Below, one piece after another: positions 1 through 7,464 of a DNA stretch of 7,464 bases. The stretch's first letter is position 1, and each line of letters opens with the position of its first letter. Made by a program: the position numbers and the translations under genes. This DNA is from an uncultured Cellvibrio sp. (GTDB lineage Bacteria > Pseudomonadota > Gammaproteobacteria > Pseudomonadales > Cellvibrionaceae). The notes under the pieces were generated by a model that saw only the letters and a program-made list of their open reading frames with translations, was not told the DNA's origin and ran no database searches. The stretch lies in the NCBI GenBank assembly GCA_946886255.1, contig CAMPIG010000236.1, forward strand, positions 1-7,464. The letters are read 5' to 3'.

Positions 1-1005
1 ACCTGCTGGCGTAGTCACGAACAAGAGACCCTGTAAGTTCGGATTGCATTTGTTCTAGGCATTGTGCGACACCCCGGTTTAACCTGATACGCACCGGCAA
101 GGTGTTAATGAATAACCCCAATGCCCGATCCGCACCCGCTCCGCCCTGCATACGCCCGAACAGGACAGTACCGAAGACGACGTCCTCTCGTCCGGAGGTT
201 TTACCGACCACCATCGCCCAGGCCAGATGGAACAAGGCGGCAGCGCTGACACCATATCGCTGCGCCTGCTGCCGCGCCCGTATCGACACGTTAGTCGCTA
301 GCGGACGCTGAGCCTCTTCAACACCATTCAGATCATTTGCGCCATCAAATTCGCTATGGATATCCAGCAGTTGGAAAGGTGCGGTGGGTTCATCGATATC
401 GCCCAGCATTTCCGTAAAAAAAGCCTTGTGCCGTGCAATGTCAGTCCGCTGCCGGGTTTGCGCCACAAAATTTCGGAATGGAATGGACGGCTCCAGCGTG
501 TCGTAGCCCTGGTTGCGGATGGTCGCTATCTCGTTAACGACACGCTCAAGAGTGGTGTGATCCAGAATCAGGTGGTGCGCCAGTATTCTCAACAGCCAAC
601 GGTTATTGGCAATATCATAAGCTGCCACTGCGCGAATCAACGGTGCACGCCGCACATCGATGGGATAGCAACCGGAGGTCACATCGGTCAGCAATTGCTC
701 CGCGACATTGCTCTGTCCATCCGGGATAAGCCACTCCAATGCCAGACGGGCGTTTCTGAAAACCACCTGCATCGGTTCATGGAGGTTTTCCCACAGTATG
801 GCGGTGCGCAAAATGTCGTGGCGTGCAATAACCTGATTAAAACTGGCAATGAAACTATCCAGTTGGGACTCGCTGCCAAAACTTAACAAATGGCAAGTTA
901 CATAAATGTCGTGATGCTGGTCTGCCGCCAGCAAGTGATGGAAGAGCAGCCCTTCCTGCAAAGGGGCCAGGGGATAAATATCCTGGATATTGCGTGCCCC
1001 ACCGG
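1..1005 (-). other. Condensation domain C3, dual E/C-like, cut by the window edge
   Basis: This is the first domain of the third module, whose A and T domains lie beyond position 1. The start [19 protein letters not shown] (about 999-935) is intact and serves as the reference for the damaged start of C2. Further motifs are [14 protein letters not shown] (about 820-779), [10 protein letters not shown] (580-551), PFRNFVAQ (about 480-457), [13 protein letters not shown] (about 393-355), [15 protein letters not shown] (about 183-139), [16 protein letters not shown] (about 136-89) and the end of the visible part, [19 protein letters not shown]. It closely resembles C2. The N-terminal dual-type motif is degenerate: [11 protein letters not shown] instead of HH[I/L]xxxxGD. 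A dual E/C assignment is therefore plausible from overall resemblance but weaker than for C2. The domain lacks its C-terminal third. Confidence 0.88.
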
Positions 1006-4000
1006 GAATCACCCGTTCGATATGCGCAATGTCTTCGGCGGAGACATCAATGAGCGTTAGCATTTCCGGCTGTAGGGCACTGCAACCCGGCGGAATAAGG
1101 TTTGGTGGTACAACGATAGCCCCCGCATCGTCAGCGGCATGCAGTTGTTGGACAAAATCCATTAAGCCGGGGTATTTGAACAGGGTTTTCACTGAGGATG
1201 GCCAGCCCTGTTGACGGAGGCGCTCCAGCAATTTGAGCGCCAGGAGGGAATGTCCGCCCAATTCAAAAAAATTGTCGTGGCGTCCCACGGCGGCTAGATC
1301 CAGCAACTCGGCCCAGATCTGCGCAACCAGTATTTCTACCTCGCCTTGCGGTGGTTCATATGTCAGCTCGCTGCCAAATTGCGGCTCCGGCAACGCCTTC
1401 CTATCCACCTTGCCATTGGGATTCAGCGGCAAGGCATCCAACACCATAATGGCGCTGGGAACCATATATTCGGGTAGGGTTTGGCTCAAATATGCACGCA
1501 CGTGTGCAGCATCGATTGGTTGTCGATAAGCCCCGGCGTCGGCGCCAACCACATAGCCAACCAGGCGAGCGCCAAGCGCACTTTCCCTCAATACTACTGC
1601 CGCCTCGCGCACGGCCGGATGCGCCATGAGCTGCGCCTCGATTTCGCCAATTTCGATACGGAATCCCCGGAGCTTCACTTGTTGGTCTGCCCGCCCCAGA
1701 TAATCCAGTTGCCCTTCGGGGTTCCAGCGCACCAGATCCCCGGTGCGGTAAAGCCGTTCACCGGCAGGACCAAATGGGCTGGCGATAAATCGCTCTGCAC
1801 TCAGGTCGGGCCGATCGAGATAACCTCGCCCCACCAATTCGCCACCGATATACAACTCTCCCACCACCCCGTGTGGGACAAGGCACAACGCGTTGTCCAG
1901 TACATAGGCACTGGTTCCGGCGATAGGCGCACCAATAGGAACGGCATTTTTGCCATCGTCCAGGCAAGTCCATTGGGTGACATGGATGGTGGTTTCGGTA
2001 GGACCGTAAAGGTTCTGCAAGCTTGCTCCAGCCAGCCGTCGCAATGCCTCGCGCTTAACCGGGGCGGGCATGGCTTCACCACCGCAAATAACATGCCTCA
2101 GCCGGGTTTGTTCCTCAATCCCCTCGCACGCCAGGAATGCTTGCAACATGGCGGGTACAAAATTCAGGGTGGTGATCCGGTGATCGCGGATTAACGCGAT
2201 GATCCGTTCAGGGTCGCGGTGATCACCCGGATTGGCGACTACCAGCCTGACTCCCGCCATCAACGGCCAGAAGATCTCCCATACCGACACATCGAAGCCA
2301 AACGGAGCCTTGTGGAGAACAGCATCGGCAGGTGTGAGCCCATAAGTGCACTGCATCCACATCATGCAGCGAGTCAGCGAACTATGCCGGATTGCCGCAC
2401 CTTTGGGCTTTCCGGTGGAACCCGAGGTGTAAATAATGTACGCCAGGTTGTCCCCGTGTACCGGGACAGCAGGATTTGATCGAGAAGCATGATCAAGGTC
2501 GAGCCAATCCAGCTCCAGAACTTGAGCTACCCCGGTTAGAGGCAGGCGTTCACGCAATCCGTGCTGGGTAAGTACCAAGGCTATACCACTATTCTCGATA
2601 ATGTAGGCCAGTCGCTCTACCGGGTACTCCGTATCCAGCGGCACATAGGTTCCACCGGCTTTGAGGATTGCCAGTAACCCTACAATCATCTCCAGGGAAC
2701 GCTCTACCGCGATGCCCACCTTGCATTCGGCAACCACGCCCAACGCGATCAAGTGGTGAGCCAGGCGGTTCGCGCGGGCGTTAAGCTCCGCGAAAGTAAG
2801 GGTCTCATCAGCAAAACTTACTGCCGGCGCCAGGGGAAATTGCTGCGTTTGCCATTCAATTAAATGGTGTATGGGAGCTGCATCCGGGTAGGAAAGTTTA
2901 TTGATACTCCAGTCCACTAATTGCTGGCGCTCTGCAGAGGCCAACAGTTCGATGTCACCCAATGTTCGGTGGGGCTTCTGTTCAAGCGCCTCAACAATAC
3001 CTGCAAGGGCAATTTCCATATAAGTACACAGGCGTTTGGCACCTATGGATGTGTTCACCTGACTTTTTAAACGGAAGCCATTGCCCAGGTCATCGACCGA
3101 CATATTGATGGGATAATTGGTGCGCTCTTCCCCGCCGAGGGATTCCACCCCATCAAGGATACGGTTTGTGTGGCCCCTTTCCTGTTGAGGGTTATAGCGG
3201 TAGTTCAGCAGGCTGGAAAAAAGCGGAGTACCACCGGGCAGATCACTGCAACCCTGCGCCAACGTCAGGCTCGCCTGTTCGTGATGCAGGAGTCCGGTAA
3301 GCCAGTCGCGGGTTTGCTGCAGGCATTCCTCCACACTCCGGGTACCCAGGTTAATGCGGATGGGCAGTGTATTAATAAACATTCCCAAGGCTTGCCCTGC
3401 CCCCTTAAATCCTTGCAGGCGGCCCAACAGCACAGTACCGAATACCACATCATCCCTGCCGGTGGTTTTACTCAGTACCAGCGCCCAGGCCAGATGGAAA
3501 ATTGTCGCGGCACTGACACCATACTTTTGCGCCTGGGAACGGATGTTCGCCGCCAAACCACCGGACAGCAGATGCCTGGTTTCCTCGATATCCTTGCCAT
3601 CGCCATGGATATCCAATAAACCGAATGGCGCGGTAGGTTCATTCACACCCTGGAGCATCTGCCTGAAGAAAACCTCATGTTCTGCGCGGCTTACCCCGAA
3701 ACGGGCCTGCGCAACAAAGCGACGGAACGGTATCGGCTCCGGTAAATCATCCATGTGCCCACGCTGGATCAGGGAAATTTCATTCAATAACAACTCCAGT
3801 GTTGTATGGTCGGATACCAGGTGATGGCTGAGTAGTTGCAATAGCCAGCGCCCCTGCTGCGGATCATGGATCGCAATCACCCGAACCAGCGGGGCACGTT
3901 CCAGCGCAATCCCGGGTCGAACGAAACTTAAGTAGTACTCCAGTTGTGCAAGTGGATGCTGTTGGTCCGGTATCTCCAGCCATTCAATATCCAGTTGTGC

Positions 4001-4189
4001 TTGCCTGTAGACAACTTGCACCGGCTCGCTCAAGCCCTCCCAGAGTACGGCAGTACGCAATACATCGTGGCGCTGTAGCGCAATATTCAGGCACTCAATA
4101 AAGTGCGCTATCCGCTCCTTACTATCAAAGCCAAGCAAAAACGGCGTGATATAAGCATCGGTTTGCGGTTGCAGCAGGTGATGGAACAA
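1..4189 (-). CDS. NRPS, C-A-T-C part downstream of the frameshift (3'-partial)
   Basis: I translated this frame codon by codon from 4201 to 2 and found no stop. It carries C2 (HHLVSDH at 3826-3806), A2 ([10 protein letters not shown] at 2431-2402, NLYGPTET at 2014-1991, NGKVDRKAL with Lys at 1411-1409), T2 (LGGHS, Ser at 1249-1247) and the start of C3 (HHLILDH at 577-557, GLFINTLP at 118-95). The frame is open upstream to a stop at 4279-4277. It is almost certainly the continuation of the C1-A1-T1 gene after a lost 8 nt. If translated independently, the candidate start is the TTG at 4189-4187, five nt after AGGAGG; another in-frame TTG at 4255-4253 has a weaker upstream signal. A restart at 4189 would lose the conserved N-terminal [14 protein letters not shown] segment of the C domain. 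The product would add one, probably threonine-like, residue and pass the chain to a third module outside the window. Confidence 0.75.
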   Translation of the reverse strand, partial: MFHHLLQPQTDAYITPFLLGFDSKERIAHFIECLNIALQRHDVLRTAVLWEGLSEPVQVVYRQAQLDIEWLEIPDQQHPLAQLEYYLSFVRPGIALERAPLVRVIAIHDPQQGRWLLQLLSHHLVSDHTTLELLLNEISLIQRGHMDDLPEPIPFRRFVAQARFGVSRAEHEVFFRQMLQGVNEPTAPFGLLDIHGDGKDIEETRHLLSGGLAANIRSQAQKYGVSAATIFHLAWALVLSKTTGRDDVVFGTVLLGRLQGFKGAGQALGMFINTLPIRINLGTRSVEECLQQTRDWLTGLLHHEQASLTLAQGCSDLPGGTPLFSSLLNYRYNPQQERGHTNRILDGVESLGGEERTNYPINMSVDDLGNGFRLKSQVNTSIGAKRLCTYMEIALAGIVEALEQKPHRTLGDIELLASAERQQLVDWSINKLSYPDAAPIHHLIEWQTQQFPLAPAVSFADETLTFAELNARANRLAHHLIALGVVAECKVGIAVERSLEMIVGLLAILKAGGTYVPLDTEYPVERLAYIIENSGIALVLTQHGLRERLPLTGVAQVLELDWLDLDHASRSNPAVPVHGDNLAYIIYTSGSTGKPKGAAIRHSSLTRCMMWMQCTYGLTPADAVLHKAPFGFDVSVWEIFWPLMAGVRLVVANPGDHRDPERIIALIRDHRITTLNFVPAMLQAFLACEGIEEQTRLRHVICGGEAMPAPVKREALRRLAGASLQNLYGPTETTIHVTQWTCLDDGKNAVPIGAPIAGTSAYVLDNALCLVPHGVVGELYIGGELVGRGYLDRPDLSAERFIASPFGPAGERLYRTGDLVRWNPEGQLDYLGRADQQVKLRGFRIEIGEIEAQLMAHPAVREAAVVLRESALGARLVGYVVGADAGAYRQPIDAAHVRAYLSQTLPEYMVPSAIMVLDALPLNPNGKVDRKALPEPQFGSELTYEPPQGEVEILVAQIWAELLDLAAVGRHDNFFELGGHSLLALKLLERLRQQGWPSSVKTLFKYPGLMDFVQQLHAADDAGAIVVPPNLIPPGCSALQPEMLTLIDVSAEDIAHIERVIPGGARNIQDIYPLAPLQEGLLFHHLLAADQHHDIYVTCHLLSFGSESQLDSFIASFNQVIARHDILRTAILWENLHEPMQVVFRNARLALEWLIPDGQSNVAEQLLTDVTSGCYPIDVRRAPLIRAVAAYDIANNRWLLRILAHHLILDHTTLERVVNEIATIRNQGYDTLEPSIPFRNFVAQTRQRTDIARHKAFFTEMLGDIDEPTAPFQLLDIHSEFDGANDLNGVEEAQRPLATNVSIRARQQAQRYGVSAAALFHLAWAMVVGKTSGREDVVFGTVLFGRMQGGAGADRALGLFINTLPVRIRLNRGVAQCLEQMQSELTGSLVRDYASR
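1135..1342 (-). other. Peptidyl carrier (thiolation) domain T2
   Basis: This carrier domain holds the A2 residue. [19 protein letters not shown] is followed by [17 protein letters not shown]; the phosphopantetheine Ser is TCC at 1249-1247. C-terminal helices ([17 protein letters not shown]) follow normally. It sits right after A2, with the usual linker ([12 protein letters not shown]) between them. Downstream, a linker of about 40-45 residues, including [20 protein letters not shown], leads into C3. All key residues are intact. Confidence 0.93.
1382..2880 (-). other. Adenylation domain A2, threonine-like pocket
   Basis: This domain activates the second amino acid encoded here and loads it on T2. 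Core motifs visible in order are [43 protein letters not shown] ([10 protein letters not shown] at 2431-2402), [15 protein letters not shown] (from 2296), NLYGPTET (2014-1991), [26 protein letters not shown] (from 1750), [27 protein letters not shown] and [10 protein letters not shown]. The pocket residues, aligned by eye to PheA, are D (2293-2291), V (2290-2288), W (2281-2279), N (2164-2162), I (2089-2087), G (2083-2081), L (2011-2009), I (1987-1985), H (1984-1982) and K (1411-1409): D-V-W-N-I-G-L-I-H-K. The known Thr code D-F-W-N-I-G-M-V-H-K differs only at three positions. Thr is my best inference, with a Thr analogue or Ser as alternatives. The domain looks complete. Confidence 0.92.
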
Positions 4190-4201
4190 GATGCCCTCCT
4201 G
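2915..4201 (-). other. Condensation domain C2, dual E/C-like
   Basis: This domain should condense the T1-bound chain with the A2 amino acid. Motifs seen are [15 protein letters not shown] (4201-4157), [13 protein letters not shown] (about 4069-4031), [10 protein letters not shown] (3829-3800), PFRRFVAQ (about 3732-3709), [14 protein letters not shown] (about 3642-3601), [15 protein letters not shown] (about 3465-3421), GMFINTLP (3385-3362) and [11 protein letters not shown] (about 3228-3196). The second His and the Asp of HHxxxD are intact. Dual epimerisation/condensation domains are described with an extra N-terminal HH[I/L]xxxxGD motif; here it reads HHLLQPQTD, one change from that pattern. 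This suggests that the A1 residue is turned to D form before condensation. The first conserved residues (A-P-L) are lost to the frameshift. A plain DCL or LCL role is the alternative. Confidence 0.88.
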
Positions 4202-7200
4202 CGAGAGGGTAAATATCCTGGATATTCGCCGCGTGCCCCGGAACTGCCGCCTCAATAATGGCGATCTCTTCCGACGTCAGCGTCAGCAGCGTCACCATCT
4301 CCGGGGCAATTTTTTCGCAATTGGCGGGTATGCGATTGGGTGGTATACGGTCGAGAGATAGCGCCGACCCCGGATCATCGCTATGACGTACAAGTACCCT
4401 GGCGAGCGCTTGTAATTGTGGATGTTGGAACAGGCTCCGCGCCGCCAGTGTCCATCCTTGCAGCCGCAGACGTTCGATCAACGTTAATGCCAACAGGGAG
4501 TGCCCGCCCAACCCGAAGAAGTTATCGGATCGCCCCACTCGTTCAACACCCAATACCTCGGCCCAGGTACGGGCAAGCATAAGTTCCACATCATTTTGTG
4601 GCGGCTCATATTCCCTGGTATTACTCAGCAAGGGATCGGGCAAGGCGTTGCGATCCACCTTGCCGTTTGCGTTCAGCGGCAAACCCGACGCCAGTACCAC
4701 AATGGCTGGCACCATGTATTCCGGTAACGATTGGCTCAGCCGTTCGCGCACTATTTCAGGTGCAAGAGACTGGCCGGCAATATAACCCACCAGTTGCACG
4801 CCCCCGTTTCCTTCCCTCGCGACAACCACTGCTTCCCTGATCCCGGGTTGTTGCAATAATTGCGCTTCAATTTCACCAGGCTCAATCCGGAATCCCCTGA
4901 TTTTTACCTGATGATCAATACGCCCCACATAATCGAGTTGCCCCTCAAGGTTCCAGCGCGCCAAATCCCCTGTGCGATAAAGGCGCCCGCCATTGGTACT
5001 GAAGGGATCGGCAACAAAGCGCCCGGCCGTCAGGCCAGCGCGATCCAGATAACCCCGCGCTAATATCGCACCCCCCAGATAGAGTTCACCGACAACTCCC
5101 TGCGGAACGGGATTCAAATTCGCATCAAGGATGACAGCCCTTCTCTCCCCGACCGGTCGGCCGACCGGCATATAAGCCAAATGGCCCGAGCGTACACACC
5201 CGTCCCACACTGTTGGGGTAATGACTGTTTCTGCAGGCCCGTAGGCATTGAATATTTTGTCAGGAGTGCAGCTCTGTTGGACACGAGCGAATTCCTCCCT
5301 TAGCCAAGCCTCACCACCGGCGATACAAAGGCGCATAGGCAAAGCGGCTGCGGACATGGACTCCGTCAGTTGCCGCAGGTAGGCAGGCGGCATGTACAAC
5401 ACATTAACGCCCTGCTGCTGCCTCAATGCCTCTACTGCACTAAAGGACAAATACCGCTCCTGCGGCAATACAATCGTCGCCCCCACCAGCAATGGCAGCA
5501 TCCATTGCTCGCCTGCTGCATCAAAACTGATGGATGCAAATTGCAAAAGGCGATCGCTGGCCTGAAGCTGGTAGTGGGAATTGATTGCCTGCAAATGCGC
5601 CGATAAAGCGGCATGACCCACCGCTACTCCCTTGGGGATGCCGGTTGAACCTGAGGTGTAAATGACGTAGGCCTGGCTTTCGCCGTGTACGTCAACCGCT
5701 ATATTCACATTCGGCTGGCCGGTCAGAATGATGTCGTCCAGTGCCAGTACCTGCAAGGTTTCATGGGCGGGAATGATATTCAGCAGATGGCGTTGTGTTA
5801 ACAGTACTACAATGCCACTGTCGCGAATCATGTACGCCAAGCGTTCTCGGGGATATTCAGGATCAAGCGGAACATAGGCACCACCCGCTTTTAAAATGGC
5901 TAATAGCCCCACCACCATATCGATGGAGCGCTCCACGGCGATTCCCACCCGGCATTCAGATTTTACCCCCACATCCACCAGATAATGGGCTAACTGATTG
6001 GCCCTGTTATTCAGTTCACGATAACTCACCTGCTGGTCGCCAAAAACCAATGCCGTTGATTCGGGAGCTTCTCGCACGCGTTGTTCGATCAGCCGATGTA
6101 CTGGTGAGCCGGTAGAACCATGCAATTCACCAGTCCCCCATGCTATTAGCTGTTGCAGCTCGGCATCAGCAAGCAAGTTCAGGGAGCGCAATGCGCATTC
6201 AGGTGTTTCTGCAAAAGCGTTAAGAATCGCCAGATAATGCCCGGTCAACCGTTCAATCGTCGCGGGTTCAAATAATTCCTTTGCGTAAGTAAACCGCACG
6301 CGAACACAACCGCTGTGAGCATCCTCATTGCTATCCACAGCCAATTCAAATTGTGCTCCCTGATCTGCTGATTTGAACTCTTCGAGAAGCAATCCCGATA
6401 ATTGTTTCAACAACGGCTGGCGTTGAACCTGATGATTGAACATCACCTGAAAAAGCGGCGTGCTACCGGTATGGCGTTCGGGTGCAAGGGCTTCAACCAA
6501 TTGTTCGAACGGCAGATCCTGATGTGCCTGCGCCCCCAGGGCAGCCTCCCGGGTTTGTTGTAGCAAATGCTGCAAGGTGAATTCCGGGTGAATAACGTTA
6601 CGCAGGACCTGGGTATTGACAAAGAAACCCACCACGCCCTCCGTTTCCACACGATGCCGGTTAGCGACGGGGATACCAACCCGGATATCGTTCTGACCGC
6701 TGTGTCGCTGCAACAGAATTTGAACGCCCGTCAGCAAGATCATAAACAGCGTTACACCTTCTGCGCGCCCACGCTCGCGCAACCGAACAACTAATTCGGA
6801 CGGCAAATCCAGCGCAACACGGGCAGCGGTATATTGCCCGTCATATCGCCGAGGAAAATCGGTTGGCAACATCATCACCGGATGATGATCACCCAGTTGC
6901 GTTTTCCAATAATCGAGCTGACGCGCCCTCTCGCCCGCGTCCATCCAATAGCGTTGCCATATGGCATAGTCTGCATATTGGACCGGCAGGGGCGGCAAGC
7001 CGGCATCACCATTTTTTAATTGAGCCTCATACAACCCCGCAAATTCATTGATCAGAATTTGTATCGACCAGCCATCGGAAATAATGTGGTGAACAACCAC
7101 AACCAACACATGTTCCTGCACTCCGGTACGGAGTAATTCAACACGCAGCAATGGCCCATTGATGAAATCAAACGGAGCCGAATGAAAACGCTGGTATTCC

Positions 7201-7464
7201 TCACTGACACGTTGGTTTATGTCATCACCGTCCCTTGTTTCCACATTCATTAGCGGAATGTCAAAGTCGAGATGTTGCAGGATATGCTGCTCCACTACGC
7301 CATTTGCGTCAGGGCGAAATACCGTGCGTAACGACTCGTGGCGGTCAACCAATTTTTTAAAGCTGGCTGTGAGCGCTTGCAGGTCCAACTGCCCGGTAAG
7401 CTTCAGGGCGATTGACAGATGGTAGGCGGTACTTTCGCGATCCAACTCCCACAAAAACCATTGC
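4125..7464 (-). CDS. NRPS, C-A-T module (5'-partial; 3' end out of frame)
   Basis: This frame is open from the window edge to a TGA at 4125-4127. The true start lies beyond 7464: codons upstream of the TTG at 7454 continue the condensation motif as Q-W-F-L-W-E-L-D, so that TTG is not a start. Residue numbers here count from it. Domains are C1 (to about 430; HHIISDGW at 122-129), A1 (about 451-942; SGSTGIPKG 601-609, NAYGPAET 736-743, YRTGD 826-830, catalytic-type Lys932) and T1 (about 951-1022; LGGHS with phosphopantetheine Ser986). A T-to-C linker then reads into IQDIYPLA at 1078-1085. The last 24 residues, from 1086, match nothing expected, because the next C domain continues in another frame. 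As read, the protein ends after one elongation module with no downstream docking partner, thioesterase or reductase. It should add one amino acid to an upstream peptidyl chain. Recognition of an NRPS module is certain; whether the gene truly ends here is not. Confidence 0.9.
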   Translation of the reverse strand, partial: QWFLWELDRESTAYHLSIALKLTGQLDLQALTASFKKLVDRHESLRTVFRPDANGVVEQHILQHLDFDIPLMNVETRDGDDINQRVSEEYQRFHSAPFDFINGPLLRVELLRTGVQEHVLVVVVHHIISDGWSIQILINEFAGLYEAQLKNGDAGLPPLPVQYADYAIWQRYWMDAGERARQLDYWKTQLGDHHPVMMLPTDFPRRYDGQYTAARVALDLPSELVVRLRERGRAEGVTLFMILLTGVQILLQRHSGQNDIRVGIPVANRHRVETEGVVGFFVNTQVLRNVIHPEFTLQHLLQQTREAALGAQAHQDLPFEQLVEALAPERHTGSTPLFQVMFNHQVQRQPLLKQLSGLLLEEFKSADQGAQFELAVDSNEDAHSGCVRVRFTYAKELFEPATIERLTGHYLAILNAFAETPECALRSLNLLADAELQQLIAWGTGELHGSTGSPVHRLIEQRVREAPESTALVFGDQQVSYRELNNRANQLAHYLVDVGVKSECRVGIAVERSIDMVVGLLAILKAGGAYVPLDPEYPRERLAYMIRDSGIVVLLTQRHLLNIIPAHETLQVLALDDIILTGQPNVNIAVDVHGESQAYVIYTSGSTGIPKGVAVGHAALSAHLQAINSHYQLQASDRLLQFASISFDAAGEQWMLPLLVGATIVLPQERYLSFSAVEALRQQQGVNVLYMPPAYLRQLTESMSAAALPMRLCIAGGEAWLREEFARVQQSCTPDKIFNAYGPAETVITPTVWDGCVRSGHLAYMPVGRPVGERRAVILDANLNPVPQGVVGELYLGGAILARGYLDRAGLTAGRFVADPFSTNGGRLYRTGDLARWNLEGQLDYVGRIDHQVKIRGFRIEPGEIEAQLLQQPGIREAVVVAREGNGGVQLVGYIAGQSLAPEIVRERLSQSLPEYMVPAIVVLASGLPLNANGKVDRNALPDPLLSNTREYEPPQNDVELMLARTWAEVLGVERVGRSDNFFGLGGHSLLALTLIERLRLQGWTLAARSLFQHPQLQALARVLVRHSDDPGSALSLDRIPPNRIPANCEKIAPEMVTLLTLTSEEIAIIEAAVPGHAANIQDIYPLAGGHLVPSPAATANRCLYHAVFAWL
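4187..4200 (-). promoter_or_regulatory. Possible ribosome binding site and TTG restart at the frameshift
   Basis: Reading the minus strand, AGGAGG (4200-4195) is followed after five bases (GCATC) by TTG (4189-4187), which is in frame with the open C2-A2-T2-C3 region. The stop of the upstream frame is at 4127-4125, so ribosomes would already be passing through this site. The match is good, but it falls in the codons for Q-E-G-I-L, where NRPS genes often carry AGGAGG-like sequence by codon constraint alone. I treat it as a candidate only. Confidence 0.2.
4196..4204 (-). other. Frameshift: 8 nt missing at the start of C2
   Basis: Reading down the minus strand, codons give I-Y-P-L-A and then GGA GGG CAT, while the expected family sequence is [15 protein letters not shown]. 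The homologous start of C3 (about 988-935) reads [15 protein letters not shown] without interruption. Here CTC GC is joined directly to AG GAG GGC, so the A, P and L codons plus the first base of the Q codon collapse, a net loss of 8 nt. In an intact version the sequence would be GCA-CCN-YTG-CAG, where two GCA trinucleotides lie 8 nt apart; the deletion is what misalignment between them would give. The intact sequence is reconstructed, not observed. Confidence 0.85.
4389..4604 (-). other. Peptidyl carrier (thiolation) domain T1
   Basis: This carrier domain holds the A1 amino acid, and later the growing chain, on a phosphopantetheine arm. The sequence [19 protein letters not shown] contains the standard attachment Ser (TCC, 4499-4497; residue 986) in the LGGHS core, preceded by the typical [13 protein letters not shown] helix-loop. 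It directly follows A1 with a short linker. After it, a linker of about 55 residues ends in a [24 protein letters not shown] segment leading into the next C domain. The Ser and flanking residues are intact, so the domain should be modifiable by a phosphopantetheinyl transferase, which is not in this window. Confidence 0.93.
4629..6104 (-). other. Adenylation domain A1, substrate not assigned
   Basis: This domain activates an amino acid with ATP and loads it on T1. All ten core motifs are visible: [11 protein letters not shown] (residues 521-531), [11 protein letters not shown] (599-609), FDAAGEQW (644-651), NAYGPAET (736-743), [14 protein letters not shown] (789-802), YRTGDLARW (826-834), [15 protein letters not shown] (844-858), LPEYMVP (910-916) and [10 protein letters not shown] (930-939). 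Aligned by eye to the gramicidin synthetase PheA pocket, the specificity residues are D645, A646, E649, Y687, I711, G713, A737, I745, T746 and K932, giving D-A-E-Y-I-G-A-I-T-K. The leading Asp and final Lys indicate an ordinary alpha-amino acid. E at position 239 and T at 331 are less common, and I do not recognise the full code. The domain appears intact and active. Confidence 0.93.
6167..7464 (-). other. Condensation domain C1, LCL-like
   Basis: This domain forms the peptide bond between an upstream carrier-bound donor and the A1 amino acid. The window opens inside core motif C1 (Q-W-F-L-W-E-L-D), so only the first few residues are missing. The active-site motif is [10 protein letters not shown] at 7094-7065, with the second His and the Asp intact. 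Further motifs are YADYAIWQR (about residues 160-168), [11 protein letters not shown] (residues 275-285), [13 protein letters not shown] (311-323) and [10 protein letters not shown] (333-342). HHxxxDGWS together with GFFVNTxVLR is the usual signature of LCL domains, which take an L-configured donor. This is a family-level inference. It differs clearly from C2 and C3, which have HHxxxDHTT and lack the PFEQLVE block. It looks catalytically complete. Confidence 0.9.

Larger units (their letters stand above)
1..7464 (-). pseudogene. Nonribosomal peptide synthetase gene, interior segment, interrupted by one frameshift
   Basis: A single multimodular NRPS coding region fills the window and runs off both ends. 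The domain order is C1-A1-T1-C2-A2-T2-C3(partial), a cytosolic assembly line in which A domains activate amino acids as adenylates, T domains carry them on phosphopantetheine, and C domains form peptide bonds. Every core motif of C, A and T domains is recognisable. The first H of the C-domain HHxxxD motif lies 3265 nt apart between C1 and C2 and 3249 nt apart between C2 and C3. The second spacing is exactly 1083 codons. The first is a whole number of codons (1091) only if 8 nt are restored. That places one frameshift at about 4199-4203. I call it a pseudogene provisionally, because a sequencing or assembly error, or two separately translated proteins, would look the same here. Confidence 0.6.

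Noticed and set aside
1758..2094. Short minus-strand frames inside A2, and similar ones at 688-879, 3265-3453, 5432-5614 and 6443-6679
   Set aside because: They are out of frame with the adenylation or condensation coding and contain no domain motif.
102..3824. Several plus-strand open frames (for example 356-886, 1481-2194, 3170-3619, 3354-3824)
   Set aside because: They lie opposite well-conserved NRPS domains on the minus strand, and their translations show no family motifs. They are antisense shadows of the real gene.
4125..4204. Programmed ribosomal frameshift joining the two halves
   Set aside because: Eight conserved nucleotides are physically absent, there is no slippery heptamer at the junction, and a recoding event would not restore the missing P-L residues. 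A deletion or sequence error explains it better.
4204..4400. Epimerisation, methyltransferase or thioesterase domain between T1 and C2
   Set aside because: The space holds only about 55-60 linker residues ending in the normal pre-C segment, too short for any such domain.
7452..7454. TTG at 7454-7452 as the start of the gene
   Set aside because: The codons before it (Q-W-F-L) continue the condensation-domain core motif, so the reading frame comes from upstream of the window.
1..7464. A novel non-NRPS system, mobile element, CRISPR array or structured RNA hidden in the window
   Set aside because: Every part of the window is accounted for by conserved NRPS coding on the minus strand. I saw no transposase motifs, terminal inverted repeats, spacer arrays or tRNA-like structure.

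Overview
The whole window is the interior of one large nonribosomal peptide synthetase (NRPS) gene read on the minus strand, so the protein runs from position 7464 down to position 1. Neither end of the gene is present. I see no RNA genes, insertion sequences, CRISPR arrays, promoters or terminators, and no intergenic stretch. The plus strand holds only short shadow reading frames. Base composition is about half G+C or slightly more by eye. The domain style (LCL condensation domain followed by condensation domains with HHxxxDH and GLFINTLP motifs) resembles lipopeptide-type synthetases of Gammaproteobacteria such as pseudomonads and relatives. This taxonomic guess is weak and rests on family style only.

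Layout in order of translation: condensation domain C1 (7464 to about 6167, first residues missing), adenylation domain A1 (about 6104-4629), carrier domain T1 (about 4604-4389), linker, C2 (about 4201-2915), A2 (about 2880-1382), T2 (about 1342-1135), linker, C3 (about 1005 to 1, cut by the window edge). This is one complete C-A-T module, a second complete C-A-T module, and the start of a third. Each full module spans about 1,085-1,090 codons, a normal size.

The main irregularity is a frameshift at about 4199-4203, exactly where C2 begins. The first frame (7464 to the stop at 4125-4127) reads C1-A1-T1-linker up to IQDIYPLA and then goes out of frame for about 24 residues. The C2-A2-T2-C3 part is open without a stop from 4201 to position 1, in another frame. 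Comparison with the intact C3 start ([10 protein letters not shown]) shows that exactly 8 nucleotides of a conserved motif are missing. The cause is either a real 8-bp deletion (pseudogene or split gene) or a sequence/assembly error. A Shine-Dalgarno-like AGGAGG followed by an in-frame TTG lies right at the break.

Chemistry, by inference: C1 is LCL-like and should join an L-configured upstream peptidyl donor to the A1 residue. C2 and C3 resemble dual epimerisation/condensation domains, and no separate E domain is present, so the A1 and A2 residues may be converted to D form before condensation. The A2 pocket (D-V-W-N-I-G-L-I-H-K) is threonine-like. The A1 pocket (D-A-E-Y-I-G-A-I-T-K) matches no code I can assign. 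No thioesterase, tailoring, transport or regulatory gene is in view.
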